This document shows positions 29,810 through 38,669 of a DNA stretch of 64,000 nt, one piece after another. The stretch spans positions 124,001 to 188,000 of the forward strand of contig NZ_JAEPBG010000005.1 in assembly GCF_016632335.1 (NCBI RefSeq), given 5' to 3'. A model generated the notes under the pieces. It was given only the letters and a program-made list of their open reading frames with translations, was not told where the DNA came from and searched no databases. A program made the translations under genes and the position numbers. Position 1 is the stretch's first letter, and each line of letters begins with the position of its first letter. The stretch comes from Noviherbaspirillum pedocola (GTDB lineage: Bacteria; Pseudomonadota; Gammaproteobacteria; Burkholderiales; Burkholderiaceae_D).

Positions 29810-31017
29810 GCGTCGACCCCTCCAGCCTTGCCGCAGCGCTGCAGTTGCCAAGTTCCTTGCTTGGTACCGCGCCGCTGCTGCGTTTCCAGGCGGACGGCCG
29901 CACGCAGCGATCGCTCGATCTCGGCGAGGTGCTTGCGGCGCGCGTCACCCAGGCATTTCAGGGCGGCCGCTACCTGATCGACATCGGCGGTCAGGAGCGC
30001 ATCGTTGACAGCACCGTGCCGCTGCGCGTCGGCGACATGCTGCGCGCGCGCGTACTCAGGGTCGGTGAACAGGTGGTGTTGGAAAAACTGGCGGATGTTG
30101 TGGCGGGCAGGCGTGAATCCGCGCACGACCCGGCGCAGGCAACGCCGCCGCCATGGCTCGAACGTACCGACAATGACGCCGCGCTGATGCTGTTCCAACA
30201 GCATGCCGCGCTGCTTGGCGACATGGAATGGCAAAACCTCGGCGCACAAACTGCCGGTCTTGATCCGTACAACGCGGTACTGTCTGCGCTGACGCTCAAG
30301 CGTGCCGGCTTCGCGCTGAATGCAGCGCTGCTGCAGAGCCTGGGGCACGCACTTTCCGGCGCCAGCCTTGTCGCCAGCGGCCAGCAGCTGCTCAACGCAA
30401 GCCTTGTTGCCGGCGCGGCCGGTATGACCCAGGCGGCGGTACGGGAGAATGCGCAAACGCTCACGGACGCGATAGACACGCAACTGCATGCAATGTCTCA
30501 GGCCCAATTCGGCGCAACAGGAGCCGAAGCCGATTCGTCGGGCGACGGCATGGATGAAGGAGAAAGGGAGCGCTGGGCCTGGATCGCTCAACGCCTGCTG
30601 AATGCGCAGCAGCCAGGATCGCTGGCGCACCGAACCATGAGTCTGCCGCTGGCCATTAATGGTCGACTTGTCGAATTCCAGGTGGCGCTATTCGATGTTT
30701 CCGCCGACGCGGAATTGCGTCCGGAGTTGCGACAGCGCAGCCTGCGCATCGCGCTTGATCTCGATCAGGTAGGACGCATAGAAATTCTCGCGCGCGTGGT
30801 GGACCGCCGTGTTGTGCTCAATGTTCTCGCCGCCAGCGATAGCACGGCCGCGGCGATCGGTGATCAGGATAGTGCGCTCGCACGTGCCCTTGCCAACCTG
30901 GGCTGGACAGTGGATGCGGTCAGCTATGAGGTCCGGCCGTCGGCATCCGGCAATGCGCTGATACGTACCGTGATGGAACGGCTGGTCGCCGGCGACAACT
31001 TCAATCTGCTGGCCTGA
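29806..31017 (+). CDS. FliK-like hook-length control protein (first of two)
   Basis: The 403-residue protein has a C-terminal FliK/Flg_hook-like domain (about 275-395): SLPLAINGRLVEFQVALFD, LRIALDLDQVGRIEILARVV and a final ALANLGWTVDAVSYEV segment. The N-terminal part has the compact MSVDPSS...LGEVLAARVTQAFQGGRYLIDIGG region seen in FlhB-adjacent FliK homologues. It is coupled to flhA (ATGA) and followed at once by the small FlhB-C-like gene, a pairing seen in other bacteria. A second, SctP-like candidate lies after fliJ. Division of labour between them is unknown. Confidence 0.72.
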   Translation: MSVDPSSLAAALQLPSSLLGTAPLLRFQADGRTQRSLDLGEVLAARVTQAFQGGRYLIDIGGQERIVDSTVPLRVGDMLRARVLRVGEQVVLEKLADVVAGRRESAHDPAQATPPPWLERTDNDAALMLFQQHAALLGDMEWQNLGAQTAGLDPYNAVLSALTLKRAGFALNAALLQSLGHALSGASLVASGQQLLNASLVAGAAGMTQAAVRENAQTLTDAIDTQLHAMSQAQFGATGAEADSSGDGMDEGERERWAWIAQRLLNAQQPGSLAHRTMSLPLAINGRLVEFQVALFDVSADAELRPELRQRSLRIALDLDQVGRIEILARVVDRRVVLNVLAASDSTAAAIGDQDSALARALANLGWTVDAVSYEVRPSASGNALIRTVMERLVAGDNFNLLA

Positions 31018-31018
31018 T

Positions 31019-31309
31019 ATGAATACTTCACCGCTGCCCCGCGTCGTTGGTCTGGCCTACGACGCCGATAGCGCCGAGGCTTTGCCCAGCATCGTGCTCA
31101 AGGCCGCCGGCCCGATTACCGAGGAGCTGCTTGCGCAGACCTTGCGCCGTGATGGGCCACGCATCGTGCGGGATGCAACGCTGCTCGAACAGCTGTATCG
31201 GCTGCCGGTCGATGCTGCCATTGATCCATCGTTGTTCGAGCTGGTGGCTGCGTTGCTGGCGCATGTGATTGCAGTGAATGAACGCATCGGGAATGAAAGT
31301 CGATCATAA
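31019..31309 (+). CDS. FlhB C-terminal domain homologue (FlhX-like)
   Basis: The 96-residue protein matches only the post-cleavage cytoplasmic domain of FlhB: VVGLAYDADSAEALPSIVLK aligns with the ALKYDAP...VLAKGAG region, and LYRLPVDAAIDPSLFELVAA with the ALF...IPVDCYADVA region. It lacks membrane helices and the NPTH loop. FlhX-type proteins can substitute for or modulate the FlhB C-terminal fragment. The ATG is 1 base after the fliK-like stop. Given the NPTR in the full-length FlhB, this fragment may be functionally important. Confidence 0.78.
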   Translation: MNTSPLPRVVGLAYDADSAEALPSIVLKAAGPITEELLAQTLRRDGPRIVRDATLLEQLYRLPVDAAIDPSLFELVAALLAHVIAVNERIGNESRS

Positions 31310-31530
31310 GGAAACGACTGTTGGCGATCAGCTCAACGGTCGCGCGGATCGCAGGTGGAAAGCCAGCGCCAAAGCCGGCTAACAATGAACAACTGAATTA
31401 ACAAACGTGACGAAATGTTGCTGTAGCGTTTTAAATGCCACCTCGCTGTGCCGTGTTGAGATTCATCAGAGAGCCCGGCGCTAAAGCGCAAACGAACGAC
31501 ACGATTGCCACCTGTCCCATGGAGATGCGA
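31310..31530 (+). promoter_or_regulatory. Only sizeable gap inside the flagellar run, with a weak sigma-28-like site
   Basis: This 221-base gap separates the export/fliK block from the rod genes. It contains TAAA at 482-485 and CGAT at 502-505 (numbers within 31 kb), which resemble the -35 and -10 cores of a FliA promoter with spacing one base shorter than in E. coli. An internal promoter here would let flgF onward be expressed separately. The match is weak. Confidence 0.25.
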
Positions 31531-32277
31531 ATGCCTGATGGTGCTGCCATCGCCGCCGCAAGTATGTCTCTCGATTCCGAGCGCATCAGAATCATTAGCC
31601 AGAATCTCGCCAACATGGCGACCCCGGGTTACAAGCGCGCGTTACCGGTTTCCACCATCCCCCAGCACTTTGCCGAAGCCTTGAATCTCCTCGATCCGGC
31701 GATCGGCGCACCGGCAAGTGTGTCGCGCCTGCCCATAGTCGAGCACCAGATCGACTTTCACGATGCGCCAACTCGGCATACCGGAAATTCGCTGGACCTG
31801 GCCATCGAAGGCGCAGGCTTCTTCGAACTCAGCGATGCATCCGGGACCTATTACACGCGCCAGGGCAATTTCAGTATCGATGCGACTGGCTTGCTGACTG
31901 GCCCCAATGGAGAAACCGTCAGCGGCGTCGGCGGCGACATCCGCCTCGAGTCCGGCGCGGTGCGCATCGACAGGCAGGGCCGCATAGTCGACGGCAGGGA
32001 CAACCAGCTTGGGCAAATCAAGCTTGTGGGTTTCGACGACGCATCAAGGCTGCAAGCGGTCGGCAATGGCCGCTACAGGCGGGGAAGCGCGCAAATCTCA
32101 TCCGAGCCTGTCGGCGCAGCACTGCGCCAGGGAATGCTCGAAGCTTCAAACGTGAACAGCGCCTATGAGATGACGAAGCTGCTCGACTCGCTGCGCCACT
32201 TCCAGAATGGCGCTCAGGTGCTTCGCGCCTACGACCAAATGGGAGAGAAGGCGCTGACCAGGCTTGGTGAATTCTGA
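31531..32277 (+). CDS. flgF: Flagellar proximal rod protein FlgF
   Basis: The 248-residue protein has the rod/hook N-terminal motif SQNLANMATPGYKR and the C-terminal Flg_bbr motif MLEASNVNSAYEMTKLLDSL. Between them lies the FlgF/FlgG-like middle domain (GNSLDLAIEGAGFFEL, YYTRQGNFSIDATG). FlgF is an exported periplasmic rod subunit. Of several in-frame starts I choose 31531, which has GGAG six bases upstream. flgG follows after 67 bp. It could be confused with FlgG, but the neighbour is a better FlgG. Confidence 0.88.
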   Translation: MPDGAAIAAASMSLDSERIRIISQNLANMATPGYKRALPVSTIPQHFAEALNLLDPAIGAPASVSRLPIVEHQIDFHDAPTRHTGNSLDLAIEGAGFFELSDASGTYYTRQGNFSIDATGLLTGPNGETVSGVGGDIRLESGAVRIDRQGRIVDGRDNQLGQIKLVGFDDASRLQAVGNGRYRRGSAQISSEPVGAALRQGMLEASNVNSAYEMTKLLDSLRHFQNGAQVLRAYDQMGEKALTRLGEF

Positions 32278-32344
32278 GTTCCCTATGGTCGGAGCATCAC
32301 GCTGAACTCGTTACATCGACTTTCCATCTAAAGGACGTCACAAC

Positions 32345-33121
32345 ATGCCGAACTCCCTGTATATCGGTGCGGCGGGAATGGTTGCCCAGCAGCTCAGCAT
32401 CGACACCATCGCGAACAATATCGCCAACATCAACACCCCGGGTTACAAGAAGGCGCGCGTGAGCTTCAGGGATGTCTATTACGGTGGACTGGAACGCGCC
32501 GGCCTGTCGCCGCAAAGCGATGTGCAAGCCTATGCCGGCATGGGTACGGTTGCCATTCCGCTAGGCAAGGCGTTCGACCAGGGACAGTTGAAGAAGACCG
32601 ATGCCAGCAGCGACCTGGCCATCAGCGGCGATGGCTTCGTCGAGGTGGTGCTGCCCGATGGCAGTTCGGGATATGTGCGCAGTCCGGTGCTCCAGGCCAA
32701 TCGTGACGGCATGCTCGCTACCAGCGACGGTTATGTGCTGCATCAGCAGATTGCCGTGCCGAGCGAGGCGTCCGCGCTGCAGATTGACGCGACCGGCAGG
32801 GTCAGCGCCAGTCTTGCCGGCGAATCCACGGCTACCGAACTGGGGCAGATCGAACTGGTGCGCTTCATCAATCCATCGGGACTGACGCCATTGGGCGAGA
32901 ACCTCTACGGAGCCAGTGATAAGGCCGGAGATCCGCTGCGCGGCAAGCCCGGCGATGAAGGCTTCGGCACACTGCTGCAGGGATATAGCGAAGGTTCCAA
33001 CGTCCAGTTGAACGACGAGATGATCAACATGACTATAACCCAGCACATCTTCAATCTCTGCGCCAAGGTGTTCCAGGCTGGAGATGACATGGAATCCACC
33101 GTCAACAGCCTGTTCCGCTGA
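32345..33121 (+). CDS. flgG: Flagellar distal rod protein FlgG
   Basis: The 258-residue protein has the canonical FlgG N-terminus (LYIGAAGMVAQQLSIDTIAN, then NTPGYKKARVSF), the middle domain (SSDLAISGDGFVEV) and the C-terminus EGSNVQLNDEMINMTITQHIF, close to the usual 260 residues. It forms the distal rod across the periplasm. It precedes flgA by 11 bp. It is exported by the type III gate, so no signal peptide is expected. Confidence 0.92.
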   Translation: MPNSLYIGAAGMVAQQLSIDTIANNIANINTPGYKKARVSFRDVYYGGLERAGLSPQSDVQAYAGMGTVAIPLGKAFDQGQLKKTDASSDLAISGDGFVEVVLPDGSSGYVRSPVLQANRDGMLATSDGYVLHQQIAVPSEASALQIDATGRVSASLAGESTATELGQIELVRFINPSGLTPLGENLYGASDKAGDPLRGKPGDEGFGTLLQGYSEGSNVQLNDEMINMTITQHIFNLCAKVFQAGDDMESTVNSLFR

Positions 33122-33132
33122 TACGGATTGCC

Positions 33133-34107
33133 ATGCGCTCGCTCGCTTTCTCATTACTGCTGCTGTTGACGATACTGCCGCTGGCGCGCGCCGAGGCAGC
33201 GGCATCGTCCTGCACGCTGCAGTTGCATTCGCAGGCGCAAGTCCCCGCTCGAACCGTGACGCTGGATGCGATCGCGTCCATTGCATGCCCGGACGATGGC
33301 CGCCTTCGTGCATTGCAGACGCTACGTGTGGCCAGCCTGAATCAGCCTGGCCAACCGCTGCGTCTCACGCCAGCCAGGGTGCGACACGTAATCGACACCG
33401 CCTTACCCGCCCTGCGGGGGTCCTACGCGCTGAGTGGTGCCCCGACGGTAGTCGTGTCCTGGAACGCGATGCCATTCGATACCGATGCCCTGCTTGCCTG
33501 GTCCGGGAATGCTCTCGCCGACGCGCTGCGGGCACGTGAACCGCAAGCTGATCTGCACCTCGTGCCTATGGCGCGACCGACGGTGCCTGACGCGCTGCCA
33601 CGTGGCACGGTGTCTTATGCGCTGCGCCCGGTTTCTCAGCCGCTCACTTCGCGCATGCAAGCGCATGTCGACGTCCTCGTCGATGGCAGGCAGGCGGCAA
33701 CGCTCGTGGCATGGTTCCGCGTGTCGGGAAGCATCCCTGCCTGGCGCATGCGCAGTGCCGCCGCAGCCGGCACGAAGCTGCACGCGGAGTTGCTGAGTGC
33801 AGAACGCATCCCGATTGCCGACGAGCCGCTTGCCATGCTGGCTCCGGACACCGTGAGCAATTTTCGCGTGCGGACAAACAAGGAAGCGGGAAGCGTGCTG
33901 TATGCGAGCGAATTGACCCCGAAGCGGACGATAGAGCGCGGTGAACAAGTCGCGGTGCACATCGCCCTTGGCGCAGTCGCAGTCGAAGACCGGGCGGTCG
34001 CCCTGGGCGAGGGCTTGGCCGGCGGCGAAATACGTTTGCTCAATCCACGCACCCGTGAAATTTATGCGGCCACAGTCCGGCCGGACGGTACGGCCGAGGT
34101 GAAATGA
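33133..34107 (+). CDS. flgA: Flagellar P-ring chaperone FlgA
   Basis: The 324-residue protein has a Sec signal peptide (about 1-20, ending LARAEAAA) and a C-terminal SAF-type domain (IPAWRMRSAAAAGTKLHAELL, AGSVLYASELTPKRTIERGE, LGEGLAGGEIRLLNPRTREI). FlgA is a periplasmic chaperone for assembly of FlgI around the rod. It is located directly before flgH and flgI, consistent with a P/L-ring block. The length is within the longer FlgA group of betaproteobacteria. Confidence 0.87.
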   Translation: MRSLAFSLLLLLTILPLARAEAAASSCTLQLHSQAQVPARTVTLDAIASIACPDDGRLRALQTLRVASLNQPGQPLRLTPARVRHVIDTALPALRGSYALSGAPTVVVSWNAMPFDTDALLAWSGNALADALRAREPQADLHLVPMARPTVPDALPRGTVSYALRPVSQPLTSRMQAHVDVLVDGRQAATLVAWFRVSGSIPAWRMRSAAAAGTKLHAELLSAERIPIADEPLAMLAPDTVSNFRVRTNKEAGSVLYASELTPKRTIERGEQVAVHIALGAVAVEDRAVALGEGLAGGEIRLLNPRTREIYAATVRPDGTAEVK

Positions 34108-34220
34108 GAACCCTTGCCAAGAGATCCATGCACCAGCACATCAACCAGCCCCACTCCGCTCCGGCAGCATACGACGGCCATCGCGCTGCGTTGCGGATGC
34201 CGCCAGGCAGAAGGTCGTTC

Positions 34221-34811
34221 ATGCCTAGTCGTTCCAGGCTATATGCCAGCATTTTCAGCTTGGGAATGCTTTGCAGCGCGATGACCCACGCGGATAGCTT
34301 GTTCCGGGGCGAATCCGGCTTTCGCTCGCTTACCGGCGACAAACGCGCGTACCGCGTCGGCGACATGCTCACCATCCTCGTCTACGAAAATTCCAGCGCC
34401 AGCGCGAACGCCAACACCACGACGGAGAAGAACGGCAGCCTCCTGTTCAAATGGCGCTCGACCAACCGTGCCGAAAACGGCAGTCTGCAGCTCGGTGACG
34501 CCTTCGGCGGCAAGGGCCAGATCCAGCGCTCGGGCAAGATGCTTGCACAGCTTTCAGTGACGGTGCGCGAAGTGGATCCGGTATCGGGCCTGCTGACGGT
34601 TGCCGGTGATCAGCAATTGCTGGTCAATGACGAAAAGCAGGAAATCAAGCTGGTCGGCAAGGTGCGCCCGATCGACATCATGGACAACAACACGGTGCCC
34701 TCGAACCGGCTCGCCGATGCGCGCATCAGCTACATCGGCGACGGCGTGCTGAGCGAGAAGCAGCATCCGGGCATCCTGACGCGCTTGCTGAGCTGGCTGG
34801 GGATACTGTGA
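34221..34811 (+). CDS. flgH: Flagellar L-ring protein FlgH, without a clear lipobox
   Basis: The body is clearly FlgH (DSLFRGESGFRSLTGDKRAYRVGD, LTILVYENSSASANA, DNNTVPSNRLADARISYIGDG). I choose ATG 34221, which has AGAAGG upstream and starts directly in a signal peptide (SIFSLGMLCSAMTHA-DS). A frame to ATG 34104 overlaps flgA by 4 bp but adds 39 residues before the signal. FlgH is normally a lipoprotein with a Leu-x-Gly-Cys type lipobox; here the only cysteine sits in GMLCSA, which does not match, and a type I cleavage after THA is more likely. The gene overlaps flgI by 4 bp. Confidence 0.87.
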   Translation: MPSRSRLYASIFSLGMLCSAMTHADSLFRGESGFRSLTGDKRAYRVGDMLTILVYENSSASANANTTTEKNGSLLFKWRSTNRAENGSLQLGDAFGGKGQIQRSGKMLAQLSVTVREVDPVSGLLTVAGDQQLLVNDEKQEIKLVGKVRPIDIMDNNTVPSNRLADARISYIGDGVLSEKQHPGILTRLLSWLGIL

Positions 34812-35941
34812 TGCGCGCCTTCCATGCCCTGCTTGCCTGCCTGGCCACCCTGCTGTGTTCAGCCCTCTCCTGCCAGGCGGCCACCGACGCGGTTCGCATC
34901 AAGGATATCGGCCGCTTTGGCGGCTGGCGCGACAACATGCTGGTTGGTTATGGCGTAGCCACCGGCCTGGCTGGCACCGGCGATACGCTGCGCAACCGCA
35001 CTACGCGCCAGTCGATTGCCAATCTGTTGAGCCAGTTCGACATTGTCGTCGGACCGGACCAGGTGCAGAGCCGCAATGTCGCCGCGGTGATGATCACTGC
35101 GACCCTGCCGCCGTTTGCCCGTACCGGCGATAAGGTCGACGTGACCGTGACCTCGCTGGGCGATGCCCGCAGCCTCCTCGGCGGCATCCTGTTGCTCACA
35201 CCGCTCAAGGGTCCGGACGGACGCATCTATGCCTTGGCCCAGGGGCCGCTCTCCATCGGCGGATACAAGTACGACGTCAATGGCAATGTGGTTCAGAAGA
35301 ATCATCCAACGGTAGGCACGATACCCGGGGGCGCGACCGTTGAAGTCGCTGTTGGCAGCGAAGTCATGCACGCCGGCGCAATGCAATTTTTGCTCGCCGA
35401 GCCGGACTACACCACGGCAAACCGGATTGCCACGGCCATCAACGGCGCCGTCGGTCGTCCGGTCGCGGCGGCGGCCGACGCAGGCACGGTCAGCATACAG
35501 GTGCCCGAATCCGAGCAGCGCAATCTGGTCGGATTCGTCACCAGAATCGAAAGCGTGCCGGTACAGCCGGACAAGCGTGCGCGCGTCGTGATCAACGAGC
35601 GCACCGGTACCGTGATCGCCGGCGCCGATGTCACCATTTCCCGCGTTACTGTCAGCCACGGCGACCTGAGGGTTTCGGTAGTTACCGATTACCTGGTATC
35701 GCAGCCCAGCCTGCTCGGCTATGGCTATGCCGGGCCGGGAGTGCGCACTGAGGTCGTGCCGCAGACGCGCGTCAATGTCGCCGAACAAGGCGTCGAGGCA
35801 GTGCAGCTGGGAGTGGGCAGCACCGTGGCCGATCTGGTGCAGGCGCTGAACCGCATCAAGGCCAGCCCGCGCGACATGATTGCGATACTCCAGGGAATCA
35901 AGGCAGCCGGCGCGCTGCGCGCAGAACTGATCATTCAATAA
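34808..35941 (+). CDS. flgI: Flagellar P-ring protein FlgI
   Basis: The 377-residue protein has a signal peptide (ending near CQAATDA) and FlgI motifs: VRIKDIGRFGGWRDNMLVGYG, GLAGTGDT, FARTGDKVDVTVTSLGDARSL and the C-terminal VADLVQALNRIKASPRDMIAILQGIKAAGAL core. It forms the periplasmic ring around the rod. Length and motifs are normal. A small hairpin (GCCGCC/GGCGGC) and a strong AAGGAGGA follow in the 64-bp gap before flgB. Confidence 0.94.
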   Translation: MMRAFHALLACLATLLCSALSCQAATDAVRIKDIGRFGGWRDNMLVGYGVATGLAGTGDTLRNRTTRQSIANLLSQFDIVVGPDQVQSRNVAAVMITATLPPFARTGDKVDVTVTSLGDARSLLGGILLLTPLKGPDGRIYALAQGPLSIGGYKYDVNGNVVQKNHPTVGTIPGGATVEVAVGSEVMHAGAMQFLLAEPDYTTANRIATAINGAVGRPVAAAADAGTVSIQVPESEQRNLVGFVTRIESVPVQPDKRARVVINERTGTVIAGADVTISRVTVSHGDLRVSVVTDYLVSQPSLLGYGYAGPGVRTEVVPQTRVNVAEQGVEAVQLGVGSTVADLVQALNRIKASPRDMIAILQGIKAAGALRAELIIQ

Positions 35942-36005
35942 CAGCACATGCACAAGCACATGCCGCCGGCCATGGCGGCGCTTCACAAGGAGGATTAAGG
36001 CCCAA

Positions 36006-36365
36006 ATGCCAGCATTCGAACTTCTCTCTTCGCCAGCCTTGCAGGCCAGTCGTCTTGCGCTGGAAGCAGCGCAACTGCGCCAGGTGATCATCGCCGCGAA
36101 TATCGCCAATGCGAACAACACTGGCTATCTGCCGCGCCGGGTCGACTTCGAAGCACGGCTGCAGGATGCACTTGCCTCAGCCCGGGAAGGCGCTGAACTG
36201 CTTAGAGCCGCGCGGCCCATCGTAGCGGCCGAAGCTGCGCCAGTTGCACTCGATCAGCATCTCGCGGCGCAAACGGTCAATGTGGTGCAGTACCAGGCGC
36301 TGATCAAGTCAGTCAATGCGCAGCTCGATTTGCTGAACCTGGCCAGCAACGACGGAAGGAAATAG
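36006..36365 (+). CDS. flgB: Flagellar proximal rod protein FlgB
   Basis: The 119-residue protein has the rod N-terminal helix (SRLALEAAQLRQVIIAANIAN, NNTGYLPRRVDFEARL) and a C-terminal helix (VQYQALIKSVNAQLDLLNLA), the two-helix layout of FlgB. It is at the short end of the family. AAGGAGGA lies upstream of the ATG. It opens the flgB-flgC-fliE-fliF block with spacing of 2 bp to flgC. Confidence 0.87.
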   Translation: MPAFELLSSPALQASRLALEAAQLRQVIIAANIANANNTGYLPRRVDFEARLQDALASAREGAELLRAARPIVAAEAAPVALDQHLAAQTVNVVQYQALIKSVNAQLDLLNLASNDGRK

Positions 36366-36367
36366 CC

Positions 36368-36805
36368 ATGGATTATCAGGCAAGCTTTGCCATCGGCGCC
36401 GCCGGCATGGCCGTCGAGAAGATGCGCGCGGATATCGCATCCCTGAATCTCGCCAACGCCAGCACGACGCGCACCGCCGACGGACGCCTCTATCGTGCCG
36501 CGCGCCTGCTCACCACCAGCGCTCCGCTATCCGGCTTCGCGGCTTTCATGGAAGGCGACACGCTGGCGCCGCTGTTGCCGCAGGCGGTCGGTGTAACGAC
36601 GATTGATACGCCACCACGTCTACTGCATGAACCGGGGCATCCCCATGCCGACGAACGTGGATTCGTCGCCTATCCCGGCATCGACTCGCTCACCGAGACG
36701 GTGAACATCATGACTGCCACGCGCAACTACGAGGCCAATCTGCTATCGATCAGCGCCGCCAGGACCATGGCGCTCAAAACGCTGGAGATCGGAGGCAGCC
36801 GATGA
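36368..36805 (+). CDS. flgC: Flagellar proximal rod protein FlgC
   Basis: The 145-residue protein has FlgC features: N-terminal SFAIGAAGMAVEKMRADIAS with LNLANASTTRTADGRLYRAAR, a central H-P-x-A-D-x-x-G-F-V motif (GHPHADERGFVAYPGID) and the C-terminal MTATRNYEANLLSISAARTM. FlgC polymerises in the proximal rod with FlgB and FlgF. It overlaps fliE by 4 bp (ATGA). Confidence 0.9.
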   Translation: MDYQASFAIGAAGMAVEKMRADIASLNLANASTTRTADGRLYRAARLLTTSAPLSGFAAFMEGDTLAPLLPQAVGVTTIDTPPRLLHEPGHPHADERGFVAYPGIDSLTETVNIMTATRNYEANLLSISAARTMALKTLEIGGSR

Positions 36806-37107
36806 GCGCAGCCACATCCGCTATTGCGCCCGTTGTCGCCGCGATGCCCGCCCTGTCGGCGCCACAGATGGCGCCAGACGCGGGCGCACCGACCTTTGGC
36901 GCCGTGATGGCGGCCGGCATTGCCGAACTGGATCAGACACTGAAGACCGCCGAACGGCAATCAATACGACTGGCATCCGGCCAGGCAGAAAGCTTGCAAG
37001 AGGTGGTGCTCGACCAGGAAAACGCGCGCATCGCCTTCCAGTTCGCCACCCAGCTGCGCAACCGCCTGATTGAGGGTTGGCAGGAACTGCAGCGCATGCA
37101 GTTATGA
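36802..37107 (+). CDS. fliE: Flagellar hook-basal body protein FliE
   Basis: The 101-residue protein ends in the FliE signature (VVLDQENARIAFQFATQLRNR and a terminal WQELQRMQL), with a flexible Ala/Pro-rich N-terminus. FliE links the MS ring to the rod and is the first export substrate. It is coupled to flgC by ATGA. The fliF start I select is 26 bp downstream. Confidence 0.88.
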   Translation: MSAATSAIAPVVAAMPALSAPQMAPDAGAPTFGAVMAAGIAELDQTLKTAERQSIRLASGQAESLQEVVLDQENARIAFQFATQLRNRLIEGWQELQRMQL

Positions 37108-37133
37108 ATGTCGCCGCACCGAAGAGGAACACC

Positions 37134-38669
37134 ATGCTCGAACCCCTGAAACAGACGCTCAAGTCCCTCGGCAACGGCGCCCGGCTTTTGCTGCTACTCG
37201 CCGCTGCCGTGTCTCTGGCTGCAGCGCTGGCCTTCGGATGGAAGCTATTGAGTCCCGATTACCAGGTGCTGTTTTCGGACCTGGACCCTCAGGACGCCGG
37301 CGCCATCGTCGCGGAACTTGACCGCATCAAAGTGCCGCACCGGCTTGGCGACGAAGGTCGCACCATACTTGTGGACCGCGATGAGGTGTACCGCACCCGC
37401 CTGAAGCTGATGAGCAAGGGCGTCAATCTGCGCGGCACCGTCGGGTTCGAACTGTTTAATGAGTCCGATATCGGCATGACCGAGTTCGCGCAAAAGATCA
37501 ATTACCAGCGCGCGATGCAGGGTGAACTGGCCCGAACCATCATGGGCCTGGAGGAAGTGCAATCGGCGCGGGTACACCTGGCGTTGCCGGAAACCGGACT
37601 ACTGCGGCGTGGCGACGGCCAAGGCAAGGCCTCAGTCACCATTACCGCTCGGCCCGGAATGCAATTGCATGCTCCGCAAGTGTTGGGCATACAGCGTCTT
37701 GTCGCCGCCGCGGTACCGCAGGTGGAACCCGGCGCGGTGACGGTGACCGATAGCCGCGGCGTGACGCTGAGCGCTGCAAGCGACAACACGGGCGCCGAAC
37801 GTGGCGGCAGTGGTGATGCAGTGCTCGAGCTCAAGCGCCAGACCGAAGCCTATTTCATTTCCAAGGCCGCGGCAGTGCTGGACCGTGCGGTCGGCCCCGG
37901 GCGGGCAATCGTGATGGTGGATGCGATTCTGAATCCGGACATGCTGAAGGTCACCGAGGAAAAGGTGCTGGTCGTCCCAGGCGGCAGTGGCGACGGCGCG
38001 GTATTGCGCAGCAAGCAAACGACAATGGCAGACAGCCGTGCGCGAGCGCCGACGACACAGTCTTCCGAAAGCGCGACCGGCGCCGGAAGGGAGACAACGC
38101 TCAGCGAAGTCGAATTTCAACACGGCAGGCGCGTGGAGCAGATCGTTTCGGCGCCGGGAGCGATCAAGCGTTTAAGCGTGGGCGTGGTACTGCCGGCAGC
38201 GATGTCCGAGGCGCAATCACGCAAGCTGACCGAGGTTGTCTCTATGGCGGTCGGCCTGAACCCGACACGTGGTGATGCCATCGCCGCCTACAGCCTGGAA
38301 GCGCTACCGGCCAGCCACGGGGAGGCTGGGGCGGCCGCCGCGACCGGCACGGTCGCACAACTCACCCCGCCACATGCCGATGCTGCTGCAGTAACAGCGA
38401 CAAAGGCGGCCACACTGAGCGCGGCGCCTTTGGACGCTAAGCCAGTCGCTATCAAGAGTGCGGGCTTGCTGTCAGCGCTTTCCGCAAGCACCACCTGGAT
38501 GATCACGGGCACAGTTGCTGCCGCGCTGCTACTCGTTTCGCTCGGCCTGGCCATGCGGCGCGGACGCCGCGCGCAAGCGCCGGCAAGGCTCAGCGACCAG
38601 GAACGCGCACGCATGCTACGCGAGCTCAATGCCTGGCTCGCTCCCCGTCCTCCCGGAGCCCCGCGATGA
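37134..38669 (+). CDS. fliF: Flagellar MS-ring protein FliF
   Basis: About 511 residues with an N-terminal membrane helix (LLLLLAAAVSLAAALAFGW), the ring-building motif SPDYQVLFSDLDPQDAGAIV, the FliF/YscJ domains (GVNLRGTVGFELFNESDIGMTEFAQ, INYQRAMQGELARTI) and a second membrane helix near residue 450. ATG 37134 has AGAGGAA upstream; earlier ATGs at 37077 and 37104 are less convincing. The short C-terminal cytoplasmic tail, where FliG normally binds, is LSDQERARMLRELNAWLAPR. It overlaps the following unknown gene by 4 bp. Confidence 0.92.
   Translation: MLEPLKQTLKSLGNGARLLLLLAAAVSLAAALAFGWKLLSPDYQVLFSDLDPQDAGAIVAELDRIKVPHRLGDEGRTILVDRDEVYRTRLKLMSKGVNLRGTVGFELFNESDIGMTEFAQKINYQRAMQGELARTIMGLEEVQSARVHLALPETGLLRRGDGQGKASVTITARPGMQLHAPQVLGIQRLVAAAVPQVEPGAVTVTDSRGVTLSAASDNTGAERGGSGDAVLELKRQTEAYFISKAAAVLDRAVGPGRAIVMVDAILNPDMLKVTEEKVLVVPGGSGDGAVLRSKQTTMADSRARAPTTQSSESATGAGRETTLSEVEFQHGRRVEQIVSAPGAIKRLSVGVVLPAAMSEAQSRKLTEVVSMAVGLNPTRGDAIAAYSLEALPASHGEAGAAAATGTVAQLTPPHADAAAVTATKAATLSAAPLDAKPVAIKSAGLLSALSASTTWMITGTVAAALLLVSLGLAMRRGRRAQAPARLSDQERARMLRELNAWLAPRPPGAPR

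Noticed and set aside
31482-31505. A sigma-28-like promoter before flgF
   Set aside because: Only the TAAA and CGAT cores match and the spacing is one base short; kept only as a note within the gap entry.
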